Shown here: in pieces, positions 1 through 8,138 of the stretch | Numbering within the stretch: position 1 is the first letter of the stretch | Layout of the letters: the number at the start of each line of letters is the position of its first letter | DNA from: Bradyrhizobium sp. Ash2021 | Lineage (GTDB): Bacteria; Pseudomonadota; Alphaproteobacteria; Rhizobiales; Xanthobacteraceae | Reading direction: 5' to 3' | Length of the DNA stretch: 64,000 bases | Assembly (NCBI RefSeq): GCF_031202265.1 | Contig: NZ_CP100604.1 | Coordinates: forward strand, 4,570,501-4,634,500 | Made by a program: the position numbers and the translations under genes | The notes under the pieces: generated by a model | Told to the model about the DNA's origin: nothing | What the model saw: the letters and a program-made list of their open reading frames with translations, nothing else | Databases searched by the model: none

Positions 1-1004
1 CACTTGACCCAGGAGCCGTCGCCGTAGGGATTGGTCGCCGGTCGGCTAAGACCATTGGTCGCTGCCTGCGACCACTTCTTGCGGTCGAGCGCCATGACGA
101 GTGCCTGTCGCACGCGCGCGTCGTCGAACGGCGCGACCTTGGTGTTGAAGGCCCACACCTGCGCACCGGACCCGGTATAGGTGTGCACGGTCAGCTTGGG
201 ATCTTTCTGCGCCTTCAGGATATTGTCAGCGTCGTACTCGTCATCCCAGATGATATCGGCCTCGCCCGACTGCAGGCTGGCAAAGCGCGACTGCGCATCG
301 GGTAACGGTTTCAGGGCGATGCGGTCGAAATAGGGATGGCCCTTGTTCCAGTAGTCCGGGTTCTTTTCGAGCACGATGCGGTCGCCCGCAGTCCACGATT
401 TCAGGATGTAGGGACCGGTGCCGACGGGATTGCGGTTGTAGTCATCGCCCTTCGTCTTGAAGGCAGTCGGCGAATGGGTGACGTTGGTGGGGCCTGGAAA
501 GCTGAAATTGGCTGGCAGGTTCACCGCCGGATCATTCATATTAAAGACGACCGTCAGTTCATCGGGCGCCTGCACGGCGTGGATGCCGGAAATGTAGAAT
601 GCGCAGCGGCATTTGTTGGCTGGATCCTTCCAGCGGTCGTAATTGTCCTTCACCGCTTGCGCATTGAACGGCGTGCCGTCATGGAATTTCACGCCCGGCC
701 GGAGCTTGAAAGTCCAGGTCTTGAAATCCTCTGAATGGGTCCACGACAGCGCAAGCTTTGGCTGCGGCTCGCCCTTATCGTCGAGGTAGGTTAGCGTATC
801 GTAGATCAACGCCGCCGCGGATTGCGCGGATGTATCATACACGCCGACCTTCAAGGGATCGAAGCCGGGAATATCCAATTCCTGGCCCACCGTGATGCTG
901 CCGCCCTGCTTCTGTGCGTCAGCCGTTCCCGCCGCTATCAGCAAGCTCGCTCCGGCAGCAACCAGGGTCTGCGTAATTGAGCTCAAACATGTTCGCTTTT
1001 TCAC
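1..1004 (-). CDS. ABC transporter substrate-binding protein, SBP_bac_5 family (3' end beyond window)
   Basis: The gene runs leftward off the window, so about 334 N-terminal residues are visible. It starts at GTG 1004, nine bases after a GGGAGGA ribosome site, and begins with a signal peptide ending near TADAQ. The order GGSITVGQELDIPGFDP, then YDTLTYLD, WTFKLRPGVKFHDGTPF and NPVGTGPYILKSW is typical of periplasmic peptide/oligopeptide-binding proteins of ABC importers. It would capture a peptide-like or opine-like substrate in the periplasm and deliver it to a permease not seen here. It lies left of the first tRNA-end repeat, so it probably belongs to the flanking chromosome. The substrate cannot be told from sequence. 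Confidence 0.9.
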   Translation of the reverse strand, partial: MKKRTCLSSITQTLVAAGASLLIAAGTADAQKQGGSITVGQELDIPGFDPLKVGVYDTSAQSAAALIYDTLTYLDDKGEPQPKLALSWTHSEDFKTWTFKLRPGVKFHDGTPFNAQAVKDNYDRWKDPANKCRCAFYISGIHAVQAPDELTVVFNMNDPAVNLPANFSFPGPTNVTHSPTAFKTKGDDYNRNPVGTGPYILKSWTAGDRIVLEKNPDYWNKGHPYFDRIALKPLPDAQSRFASLQSGEADIIWDDEYDADNILKAQKDPKLTVHTYTGSGAQVWAFNTKVAPFDDARVRQALVMALDRKKWSQAATNGLSRPATNPYGDGSWVK

Positions 1005-1681
1005 GGATGGTCCTCCCGGAGCAAGGGCGCCTGAGCGCGCTGCCTCGGCTCCTCTTGCGGCAGGCGCGTGCCTGAGTGGCAAAAGGACTCCGAAAAAGGA
1101 GGGGTCCGAAAAAATAGTGAGGATCGAAAACGCGGTCGCCTGAGAGGCGGCTCCGTCTCTTGTCCCCGCGAGGCTTCGGAGGCCGCGAGGGAAAGAAAAA
1201 AGCTACCTCAATCCAGGGACGAAGTCACGAAAAACGAGCCCCTGGACGAAGTCCCCGATGTCCAAGAAACCCCTATATACTTGGCATTTCTGTTTGATTG
1301 GTTGGCGATCCCAGCAGAAGTGCCAGAAGCCGCGACACGCAAAAGTGCAGATTTTATGCGGGTTTCCAGTGTCGCAAATCCAAGAAAGCAGCCATTTATC
1401 GGCACAACAGCGTGCCGCAACCCTATGGCGTCAGTACTGCGGACGGGTTGGGAAATTTGGGACATCAGAAGGGAAATTCGGGACATTCAGGCATGTCCCG
1501 GGTGGGGAAACCGGGACGGGCGTCAGTACTAAGTTGCGAGTTGGGCCGGGCTTGCCAAAATCGTGATACCCAGTGACCGTCCTTGCCATCTTTTGGGCAC
1601 CTATGAGGGGGACGGTTTTGGAATGGTCTTAGGAAGGATGCCGATTTCCCCAGGGCTGGCGGCCACTGCAGGGGGCTGCAA
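1005..1681. other. Intergenic region holding the leftmost att-like repeat
   Basis: I see no gene with a convincing start or domain here. Several overlapping frames are open for 80 to 150 codons, but their composition looks like non-coding high-GC sequence. The region holds the 18-base repeat at 1302-1319. Around 1455-1520 it has three GGGACAT/ATGTCCC-type motifs and short GGGAAA runs. Confidence 0.5.
1302..1319. repeat. att-like direct repeat, left end of element 1
   Basis: TTGGCGATCCCAGCAGAA is repeated exactly at 28928-28945. Its inner 15 bases recur at 56105-56119, where they form the 3' end of a tRNA fragment read on the minus strand. The following 12 bases also resemble those after the 28928 copy (8 of 12 match). 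I infer an attachment site left by integration at a tRNA 3' end. A chance 15-mer match three times in 64 kb in one orientation is very unlikely. Confidence 0.75.
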
Positions 1682-1813
1682 ATGACGGATCAATCCCGTG
1701 AAATCCCGCAGGATGCGGACCTCCGCAACCTCGCCCGCCTCGTTTCAGCCTGTACGTTGGGGCTGTGGGCCTTTGCGGCGGGTCTGCTGATTGGGACCTT
1801 TTTGTTTTCGTAA
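1682..1813 (+). CDS. Small single-span membrane protein (43 aa)
   Basis: This ORF encodes 43 residues: a charged N-terminus (MTDQSREIPQDADLRNLARL) followed by one hydrophobic segment of about 22 residues (roughly 21-42) that ends the protein. A GGGGG stretch lies about eight bases upstream of the ATG. The topology suggests an inner-membrane anchored miniprotein with its N-terminus in the cytoplasm. No family is recognised. The evidence is composition and start context only. Confidence 0.4.
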   Translation: MTDQSREIPQDADLRNLARLVSACTLGLWAFAAGLLIGTFLFS

Positions 1814-1972
1814 TGCCGCGCCTATGCACGGTCACGCCCACAGCTTTTTTCGATTGGCCTGACCGCCCAACGCTCACAGCGGAGTGATCAGGCCGAGCGG
1901 ATGGCGCCCCTTCTCTTGGGTGTATTCTCCGAGCATCTGGTGCGCGTTTTTCGCGCGATGGGAGGAAGCACA

Positions 1973-2242
1973 ATGTTCATCCTCAAGCAACTCGGCGCGG
2001 CAGCAGTGCTGACCGCGATGAGCTTCACGCCGGCTCCGGCACAACAGGTGATGTCAGAGCCCGCTTATTGCGCGTTCTTTTATCCAAATGCCAATTGCCA
2101 GAACAAGGGTCCGGGCAACCCCTATACCGATCCTAATTACCGGCGCAACGGGGGCCAGAGCTCAGGCCCGTGGCCGAGCGGTGAGACCGTCGGCGTCGCG
2201 CCGAAGCGGCCGCGGTCCGCCAGGACAACGTACCGGTACTGA
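1973..2242 (+). CDS. Small secreted protein of unknown function
   Basis: The product is 89 residues. The start at 1973 is chosen because GGGAGGA lies a few bases upstream and a signal peptide follows at once, with cleavage likely after the APAQ region near residue 25. The mature part has two cysteines (YCAFFYPNANCQ), is rich in Pro, Gly and Asn, and ends in a basic tail. Such small periplasmic proteins are common in Bradyrhizobium-type genomes. No function can be assigned. Confidence 0.6.
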   Translation: MFILKQLGAAAVLTAMSFTPAPAQQVMSEPAYCAFFYPNANCQNKGPGNPYTDPNYRRNGGQSSGPWPSGETVGVAPKRPRSARTTYRY

Positions 2243-2432
2243 CACCGCGCTACCTGCTTTCTACCGTCTGTGAATGTCAGATTGGTTTTCGTCGATCGGG
2301 GGACCGCTTGACTCATGGTCCCAACATCTTAGCGGCTGAGTATGAATTCGATGGCGACAAGATCGCGATCTCATAGCCGCCGCATAAGGGCGCGGGGTCG
2401 GCGCCCCGCGGGGCGAGAAATCACCTTTGGAC

Positions 2433-2460
2433 AAAAAAAGCCCCGGGCGATGCCGGGGCT
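2433..2460 (-). terminator. Rho-independent terminator of the OMP gene
   Basis: On the minus strand an AGCCCCGG/CCGGGGCT stem with a short loop is followed by seven T residues. It lies about 30 bases after the stop codon of the outer-membrane protein gene ending at 2493. Confidence 0.85.
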
Positions 2461-2492
2461 CTGAGACTTCCTGGAGATAGGAGAAGGAAAGA

Positions 2493-3260
2493 TCAGTACT
2501 TCGCGACCACCGGCCCTTCCCAGTGGAATTTGTAATTGACGCCGACCAACGCGGTTTGTGCCCGTTGGCGGACGTTGAGCACTTCGCCGACAAAGCCGGG
2601 ATTTGGGTTCATGTGCGTCGCGGTATCGTCCAGGAACCACATATAATTGTACTCGGCGAATACCGACCAGTTCGGTGCAAACATCCATTCGATGCCGGCG
2701 CCAACGGTCATTCCGGGCACCGTGAAGCTGGAGGATTCGATCAGCGCACCGCCCGGCGTGAGTACCCGATTGCGGTTGTTCAGCCATGCAGCGCCGACCT
2801 TGCCGTAGGTGAGAACTGTAGGCGTGAACAGCCAGCCGAACCTGCCGGTCCCGGTAATGATAGAGCGAAGATTGTTCGTCTCCGAGAAAGCCGGGAAGTC
2901 CGCCAATGCGTGCCGGCCGTTGATGTTGGCGTAGTCGAACATGCCCTGGACACCAAGCACCAGATTGCCGGTCTGGAAGTCGCAGCCGATCTGGCCGCCG
3001 CCGACAAAGCCGCTGTCGTTTTCACGGCCGTAGTTCGCAAAGTCCGGTGTAACCAGGTCGGTCTGCACCCGCGTGGTGTCGATGCGGGTCCAGCCGCCGC
3101 CGACGTTGCCGCCGATGTAACATCCGGTCCAGGGCGTCGCCATGATCGGTGCGACAACCGGCCGGGCCTTGACGGCGAGGTCTGCGGCAGAAGCAGTACC
3201 GGTTGCACCGAGAGCCAACAAAACACCTGCAGCGAAAGCCAATTTCATATGTCGACGCAT
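2493..3260 (-). CDS. Outer-membrane beta-barrel protein, Omp31/Omp25-like
   Basis: The product is 255 residues with an N-terminal signal peptide cleaved near TASAADL. The mature start, ending in PWTGCYIGGNVGGGW, is the hallmark of alphaproteobacterial Omp31/Omp25 porin-like proteins. The C-terminus, GPVVAKY, ends in an aromatic residue as needed for BAM-dependent insertion. It should form an eight-stranded barrel in the outer membrane. The start at 3260 follows a GGGGGA ribosome site; an internal ATG four codons on is an alternative. It is monocistronic with its own terminator. A second member of this family lies at 9837-10580. Confidence 0.9.
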   Translation of the reverse strand: MRRHMKLAFAAGVLLALGATGTASAADLAVKARPVVAPIMATPWTGCYIGGNVGGGWTRIDTTRVQTDLVTPDFANYGRENDSGFVGGGQIGCDFQTGNLVLGVQGMFDYANINGRHALADFPAFSETNNLRSIITGTGRFGWLFTPTVLTYGKVGAAWLNNRNRVLTPGGALIESSSFTVPGMTVGAGIEWMFAPNWSVFAEYNYMWFLDDTATHMNPNPGFVGEVLNVRQRAQTALVGVNYKFHWEGPVVAKY

Positions 3261-3805
3261 GTAATCCCCCGTGTGGCCGCGGCCACAAACGATTCACGAT
3301 CCTGAAATATAGTTAGATTGAATATGCGATGTGTGCGACTGCGAACTGCGCTGTACCGGCCATTGCAGTGCACTTTTCGGGCGCGCGTTGCGCGCTCGTG
3401 ACATCAAAATCCATTCGAAAAAATATAGAAATAATAAACTTCAGAGATGCGCGTGAGATCGCGCGCCGATATCGGCAATTTTCATTCTCTCGGCAACGCC
3501 CGCGCGCCTCAAAACAACGAAACGACAATCGTCTCCCGCTGTGGGCGGCGGCCGATCGGAGCGACGGCATCGCGTTCACGACTTCAAACCCGATGCCAAA
3601 ATTGCAGAAGAGGTTTGGAAGCCGCGCGCGCGTCGTCAGGCTCCATCATCTGACATTGCCGGCAAATGAAAAGCCCGCCCGAAGCTGGAATTCGGGCGGG
3701 CTCACGTGGGAGTAAAACACGAAGCCTTGTTCAAGGGCGCCGCAGTTAAATGCTAACATCGGATTTTTGCCGGCGCACTACAAATTAGATTTCGAAAATG
3801 TTGCG
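3261..3805. other. Intergenic region with a strong hairpin
   Basis: No convincing gene is seen. The part next to 3260 must hold the promoter of the leftward OMP gene. An AT-rich patch lies at 3415-3440. A hairpin at 3673-3701 pairs GCCCGCCCGAA with TTCGGGCGGGC over a seven-base loop. It is followed by four T on the minus strand, so it could end leftward transcription, for example of the miniprotein gene at 3806. Confidence 0.5.
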
Positions 3806-3931
3806 TCAGCGCCGATCACGAGTGAGCCAGACGAACGAAACATAGGCGGCGATCACCCCGACCACGATGAGCATCCAATTCTGGCCTTCGAAACCCAGAA
3901 CGGTGAAAGGCTCAACCAGAAACTTAGCCAC
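3806..3931 (-). CDS. Small membrane protein (41 aa)
   Basis: A minus-strand ORF starting with GTG at 3931 encodes 41 residues: a short amphipathic N-terminus (AKFLVEPFTVLGFEGQN), one transmembrane helix at about residues 19-36 (WMLIVVGVIAAYVSFVWL) and a basic tail TRDRR. A purine-rich GGGGGCCGAG precedes the start. The pattern fits a single-pass inner-membrane miniprotein with its C-terminus in the cytoplasm. It is too short to be found by length cut-offs. No family is recognised; it is not an obvious KdpF. Confidence 0.5.
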   Translation of the reverse strand: MAKFLVEPFTVLGFEGQNWMLIVVGVIAAYVSFVWLTRDRR

Positions 3932-4059
3932 CTCGGCCCCCGATTTTTGTGCAAGATAGGGGCTTTGGCCGAAGAAATATATTATTTTTATATTGAGCGG
4001 ATGGAGCGGCGCGGTCCGGAAAGACCAGACCGACCCACCGCTATCAAGGCTGCCTTAAA

Positions 4060-4263
4060 TCACTCGCGGGACTGAAGTGCGGGGCTAAACGACAGCAGCT
4101 TCTCGAACTCCGGCGGATAGTAACGGACGCCGTCGGGCCCGATGATGAAGACCTGCCAGCCGTCGTCGGCAAGAGCCAGCGCCTTGGCAATCGCCACCAC
4201 AACACTCAAGCGGATCGTCGTCGTGACGTCTTCGCCGCGTGACGCCTGCACAATGAAGGTCAC
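4060..4263 (-). CDS. Conserved small hypothetical protein
   Basis: This 67-residue protein starts at GTG 4263 with a GAGGT ribosome site six bases upstream. The text VVVAIAKALALADDGWQVFI, followed by GPDGVRYYPPEFEKLL, reads like a compact alpha/beta cytoplasmic domain. Small proteins of this style are widespread in Bradyrhizobium-type genomes. It lies nine bases after the 4273-4518 gene on the same strand and may be cotranscribed with it. Function is unknown. Confidence 0.55.
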   Translation of the reverse strand: MTFIVQASRGEDVTTTIRLSVVVAIAKALALADDGWQVFIIGPDGVRYYPPEFEKLLSFSPALQSRE

Positions 4264-4272
4264 GGCAACACC

Positions 4273-4518
4273 TCATTTGCGCAATGCCCGATGCCGCGAT
4301 CTAGCAATTTCCGTTCCAGCGCCGGCCTCAGCACTGGATCGCAATCCGGGGTCCAGCGACAATCCGTTCAGGAAATCCTCCAGCGCAAGCTTACCCGCCA
4401 GCTGGGCACTGCGTTGCGACGTGAAGCCGCATTCGCGCAGCCTGATGCCCATAGGTCTTCTTTTGCGGTGTATTTCCCAGCACCAGCCCGGATCGTTCTC
4501 GGTCCGGAAAACGATCAT
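4273..4518 (-). CDS. Hypothetical protein (about 81 aa)
   Basis: The likely coding part begins at ATG 4518 with MIVFRTENDPGWCWEIH and continues through a basic, arginine-rich sequence. The frame is open further upstream to 4719, but that part looks non-coding. The ribosome site is weak, so the start is uncertain. It precedes the 4060-4263 gene on the same strand. No domain is recognised. Confidence 0.4.
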   Translation of the reverse strand: MIVFRTENDPGWCWEIHRKRRPMGIRLRECGFTSQRSAQLAGKLALEDFLNGLSLDPGLRSSAEAGAGTEIARSRHRALRK

Positions 4519-4669
4519 GTAGAACGATCGACGTGGTGAAGGACGGAGCATGATCAAGCCAAACCCGGTCGATCGTCGGTCTCGATTCGCGAAACATCCG
4601 GCCGAGGCATTCCGGAGCTGGATTTGAGGAAAGAGTCCATCGCTGCGATCGCAAGGAGCGGTATGAGTT

Positions 4670-5383
4670 TCACTCCGCCGGACTGGTTTCGAGACGGGCT
4701 TGAAGGCGATAGCCGACACCCGATTCGGTCACCAGAAGGCGAGGGTTATTGGGGTCAGTTTCGATTTTCTGCCGGAGCTTGCGAACCAGGATTCTCAGGT
4801 ACTGAATATTTTCCCGCTGGTTGCCGCTCCATATGTCCTTGAGCAACTGGTCGTGCGTCACCACAAGGCCAACATGCGTCGCCAGAATATGCACCAGGCG
4901 GTACTCCTTTCGGGTCAACCTGATCGGGTTCTTGTTGAGCGACACGGTTCGAGCGACGAGGTCGATCGACAGAGGGCCGGCTGCGACGACCGGATTCTCG
5001 GTCGCGCTCTTGAAGTACCTCCGCAAGGCAGCTTCGCTGCGGGCGAGCAACTCGGCCATCCCGAACGGCTTGACCACGTAATCGTCGGCGCCTGACTGCA
5101 GCAACAGGACTTTTTCGTCCTCGTTCGAGACCACTGAGAGAATAATGACGGGCACGTTCGACCATGACCGGATCCGTTCGAGAACGTCCTTTCCATGAAC
5201 GTCCGGCAGCGCCAGATCGAGGATGATGAGATCGGGTGAGTTGAACGTTGCCGCTTTCAGCCCGTCAGCGGCGTTCTCGGCTTCCAGGACGGAAAAGCCG
5301 TGAATCTCAAAACCCGCACGAAGGAACCGTCTTATCTTGGGTTCGTCCTCGATCAGGAGAACGACATTGGATGGTTTACTCAT
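4670..5383 (-). CDS. OmpR-family response regulator, KdpE-like
   Basis: The product is 237 residues from the ATG at 5383. The receiver domain (about 1-120) has the acidic pocket IEDEP, phospho-acceptor Asp56 in LIILDLALPD and the conserved lysine in VVKPFG. The C-terminal half is a winged-helix DNA-binding domain (LTRKEYRLVHILATHVG through ESGVGYRL). It overlaps the histidine kinase stop by eight bases, so the pair is translationally coupled. The sequence is closest in style to KdpE, but no kdpFABC operon is in the window, so the target genes are unknown. Confidence 0.88.
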   Translation of the reverse strand: MSKPSNVVLLIEDEPKIRRFLRAGFEIHGFSVLEAENAADGLKAATFNSPDLIILDLALPDVHGKDVLERIRSWSNVPVIILSVVSNEDEKVLLLQSGADDYVVKPFGMAELLARSEAALRRYFKSATENPVVAAGPLSIDLVARTVSLNKNPIRLTRKEYRLVHILATHVGLVVTHDQLLKDIWSGNQRENIQYLRILVRKLRQKIETDPNNPRLLVTESGVGYRLQARLETSPAE

Positions 5384-6995
5384 CGGCCAAAACCGTCGCT
5401 TGGTCTGGGGCGGGCAGGACAATGGAAGCCGTCGTTCCCTGTCCCTGGCCTCGGCTTGATATGCCGATCGTTCCGCCATTTGCCCTGACGAAGGTGGCTG
5501 CGATCCAGAAGCCGAGGCCGGATCCGGGAATCGTCGCTTGATGACGTTGGCTTCGAAACGACCTGCGGCCAAGTTGCCGGCATTCGTCAGGCGTGATTCC
5601 GACGCCTTGATCGGCGACCGATAAAATGGTGCGCCCCGGTTCGGAGCGCGCTACGATCAAGATGATCGAACCGGAGGGAGAGTATTTTGCGGCATTTTCC
5701 AGCAGCTGGCCGCACGCCTCCTCGATCAAACCGGAATCGACGTTGACCAGCGGCAAATCGTCGGCGAATTCAACTTCGATCTTGTGTGCCGCCAGTCGCC
5801 GGGCTCTTCGCTGAATGGCTGCATTGACGATGTCCCTGGCATCCGCCCATTCGAGACGCGGGCTGAGGCCGCCTGCGGTGACCCGCGTTGCACTGAGCAG
5901 GTTCTGAATATAGCCATCGAGTTGCGCGACTTCATCGGAGATAGCTTCGACCAGCGAGCGGGTCCGGTCATCGGCGCGAATCATGGACATCGACTCCAGG
6001 ACACTCGCCGAGCCCTGAATGGCCGCCAGCGGGGAGCACAATTCATGCGAAAGCGTGCCATGGAATGCATCTCGCAACAGCTGCGCCTGCAAGTGCAGCC
6101 TGGCGTCGTCCATCGCCTTTTCAATATCGAGACGCTGAAGGGTCAAGGACACTTCTTCAAGGACCGTCTCGAAGCGGCTCGTATTGATCTCAACGTGTTT
6201 ACGCGATCCGCGTCCGATATTGACGGCGACGATGCCGTAAACCGCAGTTTCAGAACATGCCGTTCCGAGCAACCAGACATTCTGGGTCGGCTTGTCGAGA
6301 ACCGCGAAGCAGGAATTTCCGACCTTCGGGACCGTCGAGGCGACACGCTCTTGCACCAGCTTCGGCACCGAGCCGGGCTCGGGAGGCTCGTAGTGGTCCT
6401 CGGTCCCGGCCGCGAAGAAAGCCGCGTGTTGTCCGAGCGTGCGGGAGAAGTGGTTCCGAATGGCGGAGATCAGGTCCGATACGGTGAAGCAGGCGGCCAG
6501 AAGCCGGGAAAACTCGTAGAGGTGTTGAATTTCGATTTCGCGTTGACGCAGCATTTCGGTCTCGCGGCGCAGGCGCGAGGCGAGATTGCTGCTCACCAGC
6601 GCCACAACGAGAAACAGCAGCAAGTCGATGGCTTCCGAGGGATCCTCGACCCGAAAACTGTAGATGGGAGGAAAGAAGAAAAAATCTGCCTCGACCATAC
6701 CGGCAACCGCCGCCAGGGTCGCAGGCCAGATGCCCCATCGGGTGGCGGCGAAAATGACCGGTACCAGGTACGCGATTGGAACGAGGTTAGCCGCAATGGT
6801 GTAATCAAGCGGGAGCAGAGCGACAGTGATCAGGCTGACCGACAATATCGCCAGCAGCGGGGGGACGATGTCGGCTCGCCAGATCCGATACGAAGGGAGC
6901 TCTTCATCCAACTGCAAGCCGTTTCTGTTGCTGGTTCCAACCGGTCTTGCTCGCGCGCTCGCGAATCTCTCGGCAATGGGCAGATAGAAATTCAC
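5376..6995 (-). CDS. Membrane histidine kinase, KdpD-like without the N-terminal sensor domains
   Basis: The product is 539 residues. Four transmembrane segments at about 42-140 resemble the DUF4118 region of KdpD, including WPATLAAVAGMVEADFFFFP. A GAF-like stretch follows, then HisKA with the phospho-acceptor His near residue 318 (HGTLSHELCSPLAAI) and an HATPase domain with ENAAKYS, DQGVGI and GSGLGFWIA. Full KdpD is about 900 residues and begins with a KdpD sensor domain and a universal-stress domain; both are absent here. It forms an operon with the downstream response regulator. The signal sensed is unknown. Confidence 0.87.
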   Translation of the reverse strand: MNFYLPIAERFASARARPVGTSNRNGLQLDEELPSYRIWRADIVPPLLAILSVSLITVALLPLDYTIAANLVPIAYLVPVIFAATRWGIWPATLAAVAGMVEADFFFFPPIYSFRVEDPSEAIDLLLFLVVALVSSNLASRLRRETEMLRQREIEIQHLYEFSRLLAACFTVSDLISAIRNHFSRTLGQHAAFFAAGTEDHYEPPEPGSVPKLVQERVASTVPKVGNSCFAVLDKPTQNVWLLGTACSETAVYGIVAVNIGRGSRKHVEINTSRFETVLEEVSLTLQRLDIEKAMDDARLHLQAQLLRDAFHGTLSHELCSPLAAIQGSASVLESMSMIRADDRTRSLVEAISDEVAQLDGYIQNLLSATRVTAGGLSPRLEWADARDIVNAAIQRRARRLAAHKIEVEFADDLPLVNVDSGLIEEACGQLLENAAKYSPSGSIILIVARSEPGRTILSVADQGVGITPDECRQLGRRSFRSQRHQATIPGSGLGFWIAATFVRANGGTIGISSRGQGQGTTASIVLPAPDQATVLADE

Positions 6996-7074
6996 GGAAA
7001 GCTGGTAAAGGAAGGCGCCTGAAACGGGGATCGCAATCGCGATCCTATCTTTACGGAATAGAGATCAGCGGATT

Positions 7075-7683
7075 TCAGGCAGGTGATGCTGTGGCGTTGG
7101 GTGGCAGCCTGCCATCGAGCGCCCGCTGGATCGCATTGACGTAATTCAGCGCTTGTTTCTCTCCGAAAAGCTCGGGCTTCGAGGCACGATACAATTCCGC
7201 TTCGCCTGGTTGCCGGCCTGGCGGCGGGACCAAGGCAGCGAGGGCCGCGTAACTGATATATTTCGGCGGGTACAGATAGAATTCCATCAGAGGCATATGC
7301 GGGCCTCGCCCGCTACGCTTGAGAGTCGCATGGGCCGCCAATCCGGCTTCCGGATGGATGGCGCTCCAGCCGGCAAAACTGCTGGCCAATATCTCGAGCG
7401 CCAATATCGTCGTCGCTATCTGCACGAAGCCTTCGTTGGATTTCTTTGCGCTCCGGGTCGTTGAGGCCTTCTTCAGTAGATGCCGAAACTCTGGATGTGC
7501 TTCGATGAAGGGTCCAAGCCGGGATTTCCACAAAATGTCCGGCAAGCAAGCGTAGCCATGAAGTTCATGGAAACTCTCGATCAGGCGCTGGCATTGCGTC
7601 GTCAGGCTCTTCGGCAAGAAACCGAAGTCCTCAGTCTTGCCGGAGCGAGCCCCGTGAGCGCTATCGTTTGCCGCGACTTCCAT
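7075..7683 (-). CDS. Hypothetical protein (202 aa)
   Basis: The frame encodes 202 residues without a signal peptide or membrane helix. The segment QCQRLIESFHELHGYACLPD and later PPKYISYAALAALVPPPGRQ look like real protein. It lies upstream of the histidine kinase on the same strand, with about 80 bases between, so it could share the promoter. No family is recognised. Confidence 0.5.
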   Translation of the reverse strand: MEVAANDSAHGARSGKTEDFGFLPKSLTTQCQRLIESFHELHGYACLPDILWKSRLGPFIEAHPEFRHLLKKASTTRSAKKSNEGFVQIATTILALEILASSFAGWSAIHPEAGLAAHATLKRSGRGPHMPLMEFYLYPPKYISYAALAALVPPPGRQPGEAELYRASKPELFGEKQALNYVNAIQRALDGRLPPNATASPA

Positions 7684-8138
7684 CGTCTCGCCTCGCGATG
7701 AGCGAACAGATTCCGCTCAATGCTTCAGCATAACGAGTCGCGGCATATATCTTCGATGTGCAATAGCGGCTGCATTCATAGAAAAAAAATAGCCAGCGCG
7801 CGCCTCACGTTTCTCAGCGTCAAACAGACGATCGTTCAATCGCACCGAGCAATCGGAAATGTAGCTGAAAAGACACATTGCGACACAAACTATTGCGGTG
7901 CATCGAGCGTTTTCGCCGAAATGTCACTTATTTCGCCGCGAGTCTAAGCAGCGCGATGGGCAATTGACGCTTATGAATGCAAACGGCGTCAAAGATGCTA
8001 TTTCGGATATTTTTTCTTTATGAAATCGCGCGGAAAGTCGTATCGATTTTTTGCAGCCCCCCAACGAAAGATCGTTTCGAAGGTTAACGGTGCGTCGCGA
8101 AAGCGAAGGCACCTGTACCAACAACGTGGGGCAAGATT
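7684..8138. other. Divergent intergenic region
   Basis: The region separates the leftward gene ending upstream of 7683 from the rightward porin gene at 8139, so it must hold both promoters. It is richer in A and T than its neighbours. I see no RNA gene or protein gene in it. Confidence 0.4.

Noticed and set aside
3806..3931. KdpF subunit of a potassium pump
   Set aside because: It is longer than KdpF, has its helix at the C-terminal side, and no kdpA, kdpB or kdpC follows.
5784..7022. Plus-strand ORF of 412 codons opposite the histidine kinase
   Set aside because: The kinase on the other strand is full of conserved motifs; this frame is a shadow.
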